9,348 nt of DNA from DATHSY01 sp046729855. GTDB taxonomy: Bacteria > Actinomycetota > UBA4738 > HRBIN12. The first letter of the stretch is position 1, and the number at the start of each line of letters is the position of its first letter. The translations under genes and the position numbers were made by a program. Where the stretch lies: the NCBI GenBank assembly GCA_046729855.1, contig JBKPHM010000135.1:1-9348 (forward strand). The letters are read 5' to 3'. The notes beneath the pieces were generated by a model that saw only the letters and a program-made list of their open reading frames with translations, made no database searches and was not told where the DNA came from. Positions 1-6,364 of the stretch are shown one piece after another.

Positions 1-443
1 GCGGTGCGCCGACCGCGATCGATCCCGGCGAGCAATACCTGGCACTGCAGAACAAGACCGTCGACTGCGCGCTCTCGGTGCCGAACCTGGTGCTCTCGCT
101 CAAGCTCCATGAGGTGGCGCCCAAACTCACCGCCCTGCGCCAGGCCGTGAACTTGTCGCTCTTGGTCATGAACCCGCGCACCTGGCGGTCGATCTCCGCC
201 CAGGACCAGGCGACCGTCGCCGCCGTCTCGACCGAAGCCCGGCAGCGCGCGATCACCAACATGCGTGCCGTCGCCGACAAGGGCCTCGCGGACCTCAAGG
301 GCATGGGCTCCGACGTCTACGCGCTCAACGATGCGGAGCTGAAGGCCATGAAGGAGAAGATGAAGCCGGTGTTCGACAAGATCGCCGAGGGATCGGGCGA
401 GGCTGGAAAGCCGTTCGCGGAACAGCTCAAGCCGTACTGGTAG
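1..443 (+). CDS. TRAP transporter substrate-binding protein, DctP family (3' part)
   Basis: This is the C-terminal part of a periplasmic or extracytoplasmic solute receptor of a tripartite ATP-independent (TRAP) transporter. It would capture an organic acid-type ligand and deliver it to the DctQ/DctM membrane subunits. The frame is open from base 3 to the TAG at 441-443, so the gene starts before the window; an internal GTG at 78 is not the real start. The family pattern is visible as GEQYLALQNKTVDCA (usual form E.Y.ALQ...VDGAE), followed by the conserved 'L.MNPRTW..I...DQ' helix and a long charged amphipathic C-terminal helix ending KPYW. A cysteine replaces the glycine common after VD. No dctQ or dctM follows on this side, so any partner genes would lie upstream. 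The substrate cannot be told from this fragment. The family call is confident. Confidence 0.85.
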   Translation, partial: GAPTAIDPGEQYLALQNKTVDCALSVPNLVLSLKLHEVAPKLTALRQAVNLSLLVMNPRTWRSISAQDQATVAAVSTEARQRAITNMRAVADKGLADLKGMGSDVYALNDAELKAMKEKMKPVFDKIAEGSGEAGKPFAEQLKPYW

Positions 444-539
444 GGAGGCGGGCGGCGCCCCTCCCCCGCCTGCATCCGGACGCCCGCGGATCCGTCCGGC
501 GGCTCCGCGGTCGGGTCGGCCACGCGCGGCACGCTCGTC

Positions 540-1388
540 ATTCACGCCACGGGTGACGTGAGCCTCGACCCCCTACAGATCCCGGCCCTGCGCACCTTCG
601 GTTACGACTGGGCCTGGAGCGGGCTGAACGGACTGTTCCGGAACGACGACCTCACCGTCGTCAACCTGGAATGCCCCGCGACCGACGTCCTCGAGCCGGC
701 CCCGAAGGCATACACGTTCCGCTGCGATCCCGATGCGCTGCCCGCAGCTCGACGCGCCGGCGTCGACGTCGTGAGCCAGGCGAACAACCACGCCTACGAC
801 CAAGGGCCCGCCGGGCTCGTTGACTCGTTGGAGCGTCTCCGCGAGGCGGGCCTCGTCCCGATCGGCGCGGGTGTCGATCGGGATGAAGCGTTGCGGGCCA
901 CGACCCTCGCGCTCGACGGCTGGAACGTCGCGGTCCTCGGGTTCGATCAGGTGCTCGACCCTCCGGACGCGGTCGCCGGCGCGAACAAGCCTGGAACCGC
1001 CGTCGGGCATGACTTCGGGCTCGCCGTCCGCGCGGTCAAGGCCGCAGCAGCTTCCTCGGACCTGGTCGTCGTCATGATCCACTGGGGTGTCGAGATGGAG
1101 GTTCGTCCTCGGAAGTACCAGGTGGTCGAGGCGCATCGGCTGGTTGACGCCGGCGCCGACGTGATCTTCGGAGCACACTCGCACACGCTCCAACCTCTTG
1201 AGACATACCGAGGCCGTCCGATCTTCTACAGCCTCGGCAACTTCGTGTGGCCTCGCCTGGCGCCGGACCTTCGCGCGACGGCGGTTGCCGAGGTCACCGT
1301 CGGCCCGGACGGCGAGATGCACGGACGGCTGCTGCCGGCAGAGATCGTGTCGGACGGCCACCCGGCGCCGAGCGGGATGTCCTGGTAA
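540..1388 (+). CDS. CapA/PgsA-like metallophosphoesterase domain protein (start unresolved)
   Basis: This is a CapA-family (PGA_cap) calcineurin-like phosphoesterase, related to poly-gamma-glutamate capsule proteins; the substrate of this type is unknown. Counting from the GTG at 558, the motifs are N36-L37-E38, N76-N77-H78 with following D and G, H175-W176-G177..E180, G205-A-H207-S-H209, and then YSLGNFVW. These are the expected metal-ligand and fold signatures. The first family motif, hydrophobic strand plus GDV (TLVIHATGDVSLDP), begins upstream of 558. A GTG558 start would therefore cut into the metal-binding motif. The frame is open back to the TAG at 441-443 with no ATG, GTG or TTG before 558; only ATT at 540 and ATC at 474 are near-starts. 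I set the start at ATT540 provisionally. A strong GGGAGG sits at 443-448 but has no start at normal spacing. The in-frame upstream stretch is Gly/Pro/Ser-rich with one Cys, like the linker of an exported lipoprotein, but no hydrophobic signal peptide is present. Confidence 0.85.
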   Translation: MHATGDVSLDPLQIPALRTFGYDWAWSGLNGLFRNDDLTVVNLECPATDVLEPAPKAYTFRCDPDALPAARRAGVDVVSQANNHAYDQGPAGLVDSLERLREAGLVPIGAGVDRDEALRATTLALDGWNVAVLGFDQVLDPPDAVAGANKPGTAVGHDFGLAVRAVKAAAASSDLVVVMIHWGVEMEVRPRKYQVVEAHRLVDAGADVIFGAHSHTLQPLETYRGRPIFYSLGNFVWPRLAPDLRATAVAEVTVGPDGEMHGRLLPAEIVSDGHPAPSGMSW

Positions 1389-1431
1389 CCCGGGTGCCGC
1401 TATCCGCAAGGCCTAGGTCTTTCGGCCGGTC

Positions 1432-1740
1432 GTGGCCCCAGACGGGCTACAGCGATTCACGTCGTCGGGGCTATTCACGGCGACCCCTGTTGGACTGATA
1501 CTCGTTTCTACCTTGAACGCGGATTCAGTCTCTCGTCGGTACCTGCTGGCGGTCGGCCCGGACGCCGAACGTCTGGCACGCCATCCGGGCATGCTCCTGA
1601 TCCGTCGCCTCGCGTCAGCGATCCTCGCCGAAGGCGACCGCGCCGCGGCTGACGACTTCGTTCGCTCCGGCGGACCATGCGTGTACATGTTCTCCACCTC
1701 GGATTCCGCGGAGCGAGCCTTGGCGCTCTTCGACAACTGA
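1432..1740 (+). CDS. Hypothetical protein, about 75-102 aa
   Basis: I do not recognise this family. The frame opens with GTG at 1432; a TTG at 1513 would give a 75-residue protein beginning NADSVSRRYLLAV. The second half (from about 1540) has strongly G/C-biased third positions, as in the neighbouring real genes, while the first 25 codons are less biased. A downstream start is therefore plausible. The predicted protein has no signal peptide or membrane span and reads as mixed alpha/beta, with a central 'HPGMLLIRRLASAILAEGD' helix and a C-terminal 'PCVYMFSTSDSAERAL' segment. It lies 43 bases behind the CapA-like gene on the same strand and could be co-transcribed. No clear Shine-Dalgarno sequence separates the two start options. 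A minus-strand frame overlapping it is Arg/Ser-rich and unconvincing. Confidence 0.4.
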   Translation: MAPDGLQRFTSSGLFTATPVGLILVSTLNADSVSRRYLLAVGPDAERLARHPGMLLIRRLASAILAEGDRAAADDFVRSGGPCVYMFSTSDSAERALALFDN

Positions 1741-1830
1741 CGCCCCCTGAGGCGCGTCTGCCCCCTTCCACTCCGCAGCTGGTGCACCGGCGAGCGAGTC
1801 GGACCGATCAGCGGTACCGCGCCGGGTGCC

Positions 1831-2060
1831 TCAGCGGCCTGACGGTCCTCGGGCCACGATTCGATCCGCCTCGGCGACCCGCTTGAGGGCCTGATACGCG
1901 TCGTAGCCGGCGCCTGACTTGTTGACGGTCTTCGGCAAGTCCGTGATACCGCGGAGCGTCTTGTCAGCAACGGTCCACGGGTCGACCAAGACGGACCATT
2001 GCCGCACCGGCGAGGGTCTCAGACTTGGGATTTGCCGCCGATACGAGCGCCGACCTGGGT
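1831..2060 (-). pseudogene. Unrecognised coding-like remnant, possibly frameshifted
   Basis: Two overlapping minus-strand frames look like protein rather than noise. The downstream one (about 2000 to the stop at 1831-1833) reads ...VDPWTVADKTLRGITDLP followed by a GAGYDAYQALKRVAEADR-like amphipathic helix, with G/C-rich third positions. The upstream one (about 2060 to 1964) reads SALVSAANPKSETLAGAAMV and then stops. Joining them needs a frame change near 1985-2000. A short intact protein from a TTG near 1996 (about 52 residues) is the alternative. I cannot name a family. This lies in the otherwise gene-poor stretch between the small ORF ending at 1740 and the dehydrogenase start at 2151, pointing towards CapA. 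The call rests on codon use and residue composition only. Confidence 0.27.
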
Positions 2061-2118
2061 ACTCCCAGCTGACCGGTGCGCGAGCCGCGGAAAACCCGCC
2101 CACGCGCCCACTCGTATA

Positions 2119-2136
2119 CCTCGCGGATCCGCGAGG
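2119..2136. promoter_or_regulatory. Perfect 18-bp palindrome upstream of the sugar dehydrogenase
   Basis: CCTCGCGGATCCGCGAGG is identical to its reverse complement over all 18 bases. It ends 14 bases before the preferred GTG start at 2151, and its right arm runs directly into the GGGGGAGG ribosome-binding sequence. It could be an operator for a dimeric regulator, or an RNA hairpin that masks the ribosome-binding site. A TATACC just before it (2115-2120) could be a weak -10 box, but no good -35 is visible. Confidence 0.45.
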
Positions 2137-2150
2137 GGGAGGTGGGTTCC

Positions 2151-3665
2151 GTGAAGCGTTTCTCCGGTAAGGCATTCCTCGGGCTGGCCACCGTCATCGC
2201 GCTCGCCGCGTGGATGGGCCCGGTTCCCACTGGCACTGCGGAAGCGCAGCTCACGGGGCCGGCGATTCTTCATCCTCGCCTAGGCGTGCGGACCCTCGTC
2301 AGCGGTCTGGTGACGCCGACCAGCATCGCGTTCCTCGGCACGGACGACCTGCTGGTGCTTGAGAAGAACACCGGGAGGGTCCTTCGGGTGGTCGACGGTA
2401 CCGTTCCTCGGGACCCCGTCCTCGACCTGGCCGTGAACTTCGCGTCCGAGCGCGGCCTGCTGGGGGTCGCTCTTCACCCGGACTTCCCGGCGACGCCCTA
2501 CGTCTATCTGTACTGGACCGAGAGCACGGCCGGTGCTGATACGGAGGTCCTGTCGGAGACCCCCCTTCTGGGCAACCGAGTGGATCGTTTCGTCTGGAAC
2601 GGATCGACGCTGGCCTTCGACCGAAACCTGATTCGCATCCGCGCCATCCAGGAGGACGGCGCCGCCGAGCCGGCGGGCCAGGGCGACGAGGGCCAGCCGG
2701 CCCGGGGAAACCACGACGCCGGCGTGATCGCGTTCGGACCGGACGGCAAGCTCTACATCCTGATCGGTGACGTAGGCCGACGTGGACAACTGCAGAACCT
2801 TCCGTCGGGGCCCACCCTGACCGGCCTCGGGCCCACGGTCCCGGACGATCAGTTCGGCGGACCCGAGCCCGACGACGCGCATTTCACCGGGGTGATCGTG
2901 CGGCTGAACGAGGACGGCACGACGCCGAGCGACAACCCATTCTCCAGCGCGGGAGCGGCCATCGGCGGGGAGGTGGGGGCCAACGTCCAGAAGATCTTCG
3001 CGTACGGCATCCGTAACAGCTTTGGGATGGCCTTCGACCCGGTCGCGGGCCACCTGTGGACCGAGGAGAATGGGGAGGACGCATTCGACGAGCTGAATAG
3101 GGTCCAGCCCGGGACGAACGGCGGGTGGATCCAGATCATGGGACCCGTCGACCGAATCGCCGAGTACAAGGCCATCGAGACCACGTCGCTGCATCACGAG
3201 GACTTCCCGAACCTGCAGCAATTCCGGTGGGGGCCGGAGCGCATCGCCGACTCACCGCAGGAGGCCCTCTCCCGGCTGTTCGCCCTGCCGGGCTCGCGCT
3301 ACAGCGACCCCGAGTTCAGCTGGAAGCATGTTCTCGCACCGGCCGGAATCGGATTCGTGAGTGGGGGAGGGCTGGGACGGCAGTTCTCCGGTGACCTGTT
3401 CGTCGGGTTCTCGGTTCCCGAACCGCTCGGCGGGCCCCTGTTTCACTTCGACCTGACGGGAAACCGCAGAAACATCGCGGTTGACGATCCCAGACTGGAG
3501 GACCGGGTCGCCGACAACCTCACGTTCCACGACATGACCGAGAGCGAGAGCCTGCTCATCGGCAGCGACTTCGGTGTCGTCACGGACATCGAGACCGGAC
3601 CGAACGGGAACCTGTTCGTCGTCTCGCTCTCAGATGGCGCGATCTACGAGATCTTCCGCCGGTGA
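2151..3665 (+). CDS. Secreted PQQ-dependent sugar dehydrogenase family protein (GSDH/sorbosone dehydrogenase type)
   Basis: This is a six-bladed beta-propeller of the glucose/sorbosone dehydrogenase family, soluble PQQ enzymes that oxidise aldoses outside the cytoplasm; the actual sugar is unknown. I prefer GTG2151 over GTG2076: it has AGGGGGAGG 8 bases upstream and gives a proper Sec signal peptide (VKRFSGKAF, then a hydrophobic run, then AEA|Q at 30-33). The protein is then 504 residues. Family marks are 'VSGLVTPTSIAFLG' at the mature N-terminus, ERGLLGVALHPDF, RGNHDAG with His188 (aligning with the catalytic-base His of soluble glucose dehydrogenase), FGPDGKLYILIGD, AYGIRNSFGMAFDP with Arg288 (PQQ-binding Arg position), and TEENGEDAFDELN. 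The C-terminus ends GAIYEIFRR. It probably uses PQQ and calcium, but no pqq genes are in view. Some family members have no proven dehydrogenase activity. Confidence 0.9.
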   Translation: MKRFSGKAFLGLATVIALAAWMGPVPTGTAEAQLTGPAILHPRLGVRTLVSGLVTPTSIAFLGTDDLLVLEKNTGRVLRVVDGTVPRDPVLDLAVNFASERGLLGVALHPDFPATPYVYLYWTESTAGADTEVLSETPLLGNRVDRFVWNGSTLAFDRNLIRIRAIQEDGAAEPAGQGDEGQPARGNHDAGVIAFGPDGKLYILIGDVGRRGQLQNLPSGPTLTGLGPTVPDDQFGGPEPDDAHFTGVIVRLNEDGTTPSDNPFSSAGAAIGGEVGANVQKIFAYGIRNSFGMAFDPVAGHLWTEENGEDAFDELNRVQPGTNGGWIQIMGPVDRIAEYKAIETTSLHHEDFPNLQQFRWGPERIADSPQEALSRLFALPGSRYSDPEFSWKHVLAPAGIGFVSGGGLGRQFSGDLFVGFSVPEPLGGPLFHFDLTGNRRNIAVDDPRLEDRVADNLTFHDMTESESLLIGSDFGVVTDIETGPNGNLFVVSLSDGAIYEIFRR

Positions 3666-3736
3666 GGGCCAAGAGAAATGAGGCTTCATGGGTCGGCCGT
3701 AACCCTCCGCGGAATGATCGGAGGACGGAGCTGAGG

Positions 3737-4006
3737 ATGAAGCGTTCGCTCATGCTGCTAGCCTGGTCCTCGACGTCGACGCATGCGCAAGCTCGACGCC
3801 CACCAACATCGTCGGCCCGATCAGGCTTCGTGGTGGGTCGGGGAACTCCTGCTCAGCAGCTCGACGGTGATACCAGCAATGACAGCCTTCCCTTCTGCGA
3901 TTTGAGGTTCGGGGGCGCCGTTAGGGTCCTGCGCGGCGGCACTGTGATTGTCTCCGGCTGCGTCTCGGACAGCACCAGAAGGATCCGAGGGGCGCCCGAC
4001 TGCTAG
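3737..4006 (+). pseudogene. Small exported or lipoprotein-like ORF, possibly frameshifted
   Basis: The frame is continuous from GTG3662, which overlaps the dehydrogenase stop as GTGA, but ATG3737 is the better start: GGAG/GAGG lies upstream and the protein begins MKRSLMLLA. In this frame the N-terminus soon becomes polar (WSSTSTHAQA). Reading one frame over from 3757 gives ASLVLDVDACASSTPTNIVG, which looks like the rest of a lipoprotein signal with a near-lipobox (VDAC, Cys at 3784-3786), but that frame stops at 3868-3870. The original frame downstream (about 3870-4006) again has G/C-rich third positions and two cysteines about 20 residues apart. The simplest reading is a small lipoprotein gene carrying two compensating frame changes, or else a short unrelated ORF. 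A weak 6-bp hairpin (3704-3709 with 3719-3724) precedes it. No function can be assigned. Confidence 0.35.
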
Positions 4007-4068
4007 GGACGAGGCGATCGGCCATCACGGGCGGCTGCAACCTTTCGCGTCCGTCGGCAGCGCAACGG

Positions 4069-4857
4069 TCAGCTCAGCTCACCACGGAGGATCGTCACTG
4101 CGCGCCCCCCGAGATGAACGCGCTCGCCCACCAGCCGGATTCGGACCACGCCGCCGCGAGGAGAAGCTTGGTAGGCGAGCATTTCGGAGAGGCCAAGGCG
4201 TCCGCCCCAGAAGGGGCCCAGGCAGCAGTGGGCTGAGCCGGTCGCGTGGTCCTCGTCGATCCCTGCGGCGGGGGCGAAGTACCTGCTGATGAACGAATAC
4301 TCGCTGGACGCGCTCAAGGCTGTGACGATGACTCCCCGGGTTGGAACCGTGGCAAGGAGAGCGAGATCTGGGTGCACCGCCCGGACGATCTCCTCGTCGT
4401 CCACGACGACGAGGTGGTCGAGCCGGTTGGCCCCCACATAGGCGGGCTCCACATTCAGGGCTTGGATCAGGTCGGACGGGGGGACCGTCGACTCGGGGCG
4501 TTCGGACGGGAAGTCCAGTTCGATCCACTCACCGTCACGACGGGCGCGGAGGGTGCCCGACAGGGTTTCGAACGAGATGGGGTCGTCGGGGCCGGCATGG
4601 CCCTCCTCCCACAAGATATGTGCGGCGGCCAGGGTTCCGTGGCCGCACAGGGTCAGCTCCACCTTGGAGGAGAACCATCGGAGAGCGAAGGCCTCGGTGC
4701 CATGCTCAACGAAGGCGGTGGCAGCCAGGCTCATTTCCCGGGCCATGTCCTGCATCCAAGCGCCATCGGTCGAACCGGAGAACAAGCAGACCGCGGCCGG
4801 GTTGCCCGAGAATGGGCGATCGGCAAAGGAGTCGACTTGGAAGATCTCCGTTCCCAC
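4069..4857 (-). CDS. PhzF-family isomerase-like protein, catalytic Glu replaced
   Basis: This is a member of the PhzF/YddE (diaminopimelate-epimerase-like) fold family, 262 residues, the usual length. GTG4857 was chosen because AAGGAG lies 6 bases upstream and the protein then starts with the family N-terminus VGTEIFQVDSFADRPFSGNP; the frame extends upstream to 5013 but overlaps the cyclase. Visible marks are FSGNPAAV (17-23), WMQDMAREM (34-42), LCGHGTLAAAH with His73 (PhzF His74 position), FAPAAGIDEDHATGSAHCC in the second half, and YQASPRGGVVRIR. In most members the segment after REM is NLSETAF, and that Glu (Glu45 in PhzF) is the catalytic acid/base. Here it is SLAATAF, with Ala46 encoded by GCC at 4720-4722. 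The protein may therefore be inactive as an isomerase or act differently. It follows the cyclase by 31 bases. No phenazine genes are nearby. Confidence 0.88.
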   Translation of the reverse strand: MGTEIFQVDSFADRPFSGNPAAVCLFSGSTDGAWMQDMAREMSLAATAFVEHGTEAFALRWFSSKVELTLCGHGTLAAAHILWEEGHAGPDDPISFETLSGTLRARRDGEWIELDFPSERPESTVPPSDLIQALNVEPAYVGANRLDHLVVVDDEEIVRAVHPDLALLATVPTRGVIVTALSASSEYSFISRYFAPAAGIDEDHATGSAHCCLGPFWGGRLGLSEMLAYQASPRGGVVRIRLVGERVHLGGRAVTILRGELS

Positions 4858-4888
4858 CTCGAGCTCCTTCTTCGAGACCGAGTTCAGC

Positions 4889-6190
4889 TTACGGACCGAA
4901 ATTCGGCTGCCCGTCCGTTCGACCGTCCGACCGCGGTCCAACCAGGTACCAGGTCTCCATCTGGCCCTTGCCCTTGATGAGGATCGTTCCCCGTCGCCGG
5001 CAAACGAACTCATCCTTCAGCAGCTCGTACGTCGCGCGCGTGATCTGGATCTCGCCGGCTGTGCTATGGGACTCCATCCGACTCGCCGTGTTCACGGCGT
5101 CGCCCCAGAGGTCGTACAAGAAGCGCTTCGAGCCGATTACCCCGGCGATGACGGGCCCGGAGTTGATGCCGATCCTCAGCTCGAGACCGAACCCGTCGCC
5201 GAGGGCCGAGGTGGCAACCGCCTCTCGCATGTCGAGCGCCAGGAGTGCGGCCCTGCGCGCGTGATCCGGGCTCGGATCCGGCACGCCCGCGGCGGCCATG
5301 TAGCAGTCGCCGATCGTCTTGATTTTCTCGAGGCTATGCCGCTCGACGAGCGCGTCGAAGTGAGAGAAGAGTTGGTCGAGGATGCCAACGACCTCGGCCG
5401 GCGGCAGGCGCTGGGAGAGCGGCGTGAAGTCAACGACGTCGGCGAAGAGGATGGAGGCCGAGTCAAAGTGGTCCGCGATCGTCTGCGTGGCGACCTTCAG
5501 TCGCTCGACGATCGGGGTCGGCAGGATGTTCATGAGGAGCAGTTCGGACTTCTCCTGCTCGACTCGGAGCGCCGACAGCGCCCGATTGCGCTGATCCGCG
5601 AAGGAGGCGAGGAGCGTGAAGGCGACGGAGCCGGCGCCGATGATGTTCAACGCCAGCATCGTGCTGGTGAACCAGATCGGGAGGTCCGCGTCATGGAACA
5701 GGACCTCGCCTGCGACGCCCGTGAGCAGGAAGACCAGGACGAAGGTACCGAACCAGCGGATGGCGCGCCGCACCTCGAGGAAGACGAGGGCTCCGAGCGG
5801 GGCCAGGATCCCCCACAGCCCGACCCCGCCGGACGGAAGGAACCCGCCCACGAACATCTGCCCGGCCGTCGTCGTGAGGAGGATGTCGAGAAGCTGAGTG
5901 ACGAGGAGAAGCCGGAAGTTGCGGGTTCGCGCGAACAACACCAGCGAGCCAATCGAGACCGTGAAGTAGATGTATGGAACGATGCCTACCGGCGAGCCGA
6001 AGGCGAGGTACACAGCGCCCCACACGACGGATACGGGCAAGATCAAGACTGCGAGGAGCACGAGGAGCGCCTTCTTCTGACGCAGCTCCTCGTCGTCCCC
6101 GGGACCCGCCCCTAACCGGGCGAGCATTGCCGCCGCCTTGTCGATCCACCTAGTGCCGCCTGGGGTGCGCGACCGAGACGGAGTCTGCAT
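4889..6190 (-). CDS. Six-TM membrane class III adenylate cyclase
   Basis: This protein is predicted to make cAMP at the inner face of the membrane. ATG6190 gives 433 residues (MQTPSRSRTP); GAG directly abuts it, so ribosome-binding support is poor, and GTG6202 is an alternative. About six hydrophobic segments can be seen: 41-64, 68-87, 93-109, 121-139, 146-165 and 171-196. A short helical linker (about 197-225) with MNILPTPIVERLK leads into the cyclase domain (about 243-415). Metal-binding Asp251 (FADVVDFT) and Asp295 (KTIGDCYMA), adenine-selecting Lys291 and Asp360 (YDLWGD), and transition-state Asn367 and Arg371 (VNTASRME) are all present, so an active adenylate rather than guanylate cyclase is expected. 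There is no HAMP or recognised ligand-binding domain; the membrane part may be the sensor. It is followed 31 bases later by the PhzF-like gene, probably in one transcript. Confidence 0.92.
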   Translation of the reverse strand: MQTPSRSRTPGGTRWIDKAAAMLARLGAGPGDDEELRQKKALLVLLAVLILPVSVVWGAVYLAFGSPVGIVPYIYFTVSIGSLVLFARTRNFRLLLVTQLLDILLTTTAGQMFVGGFLPSGGVGLWGILAPLGALVFLEVRRAIRWFGTFVLVFLLTGVAGEVLFHDADLPIWFTSTMLALNIIGAGSVAFTLLASFADQRNRALSALRVEQEKSELLLMNILPTPIVERLKVATQTIADHFDSASILFADVVDFTPLSQRLPPAEVVGILDQLFSHFDALVERHSLEKIKTIGDCYMAAAGVPDPSPDHARRAALLALDMREAVATSALGDGFGLELRIGINSGPVIAGVIGSKRFLYDLWGDAVNTASRMESHSTAGEIQITRATYELLKDEFVCRRRGTILIKGKGQMETWYLVGPRSDGRTDGQPNFGP

Positions 6191-6288
6191 CTCCTGGGTC
6201 ACGAGCGAGGGAACTCGAGCATCACTGCGATGACCGCTTCGGATGTGAGTCGGTGGGGCGACGCGTATTGCCGTCTTCGCGTGTGGAT

Positions 6289-6331
6289 CTCCAGCACCTC
6301 CACGACGCATCTTGACCTGTTCGTGCTGGAG
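6289..6331. repeat. 9-bp inverted repeat with 25-base loop between methyltransferase and cyclase genes
   Basis: CTCCAGCAC at 6289-6297 is the exact reverse complement of GTGCTGGAG at 6323-6331. It sits in the 174-base gap between the end of the methyltransferase gene and the cyclase start, both on the minus strand. The long loop and lack of a T-run argue against a standard rho-independent terminator. A regulator site or an RNA structure is possible, as is chance. Confidence 0.3.
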
Positions 6332-6364
6332 GCGACAAGCGACTCAGGCCGGATGACGATGCCC

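Noticed and set aside
573..1409. Long minus-strand frame opposite the CapA-like gene
   Set aside because: It is antisense to a frame with clear CapA motifs and its product is Arg/Val-rich without any recognisable pattern, a typical shadow in GC-rich DNA.
1413..1970. Minus-strand 185-codon frame across the 1432-1740 ORF
   Set aside because: Its product is Arg/Ser/Thr-rich without any fold-like pattern; the plus-strand ORF has better codon use.
2280..3221. Minus-strand frame opposite the sugar dehydrogenase
   Set aside because: It is antisense to a well-supported gene and has no family pattern.
3704..3724. Hairpin CCTCCG/CGGAGG after the dehydrogenase as a terminator
   Set aside because: It has only a 6-bp stem with a 9-base loop and no T-run, and it overlaps the likely leader of the next small ORF.
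4858..5013. N-terminal extension of the PhzF-like gene into the cyclase
   Set aside because: The extra residues match no family sequence, and GTG4857 has a good ribosome-binding site at the normal family N-terminus.
4553..6115. 520-codon plus-strand frame opposite the cyclase and PhzF genes
   Set aside because: Its product is a low-complexity Glu/Asp/Arg-rich sequence; the opposite strand carries full cyclase and PhzF motifs.
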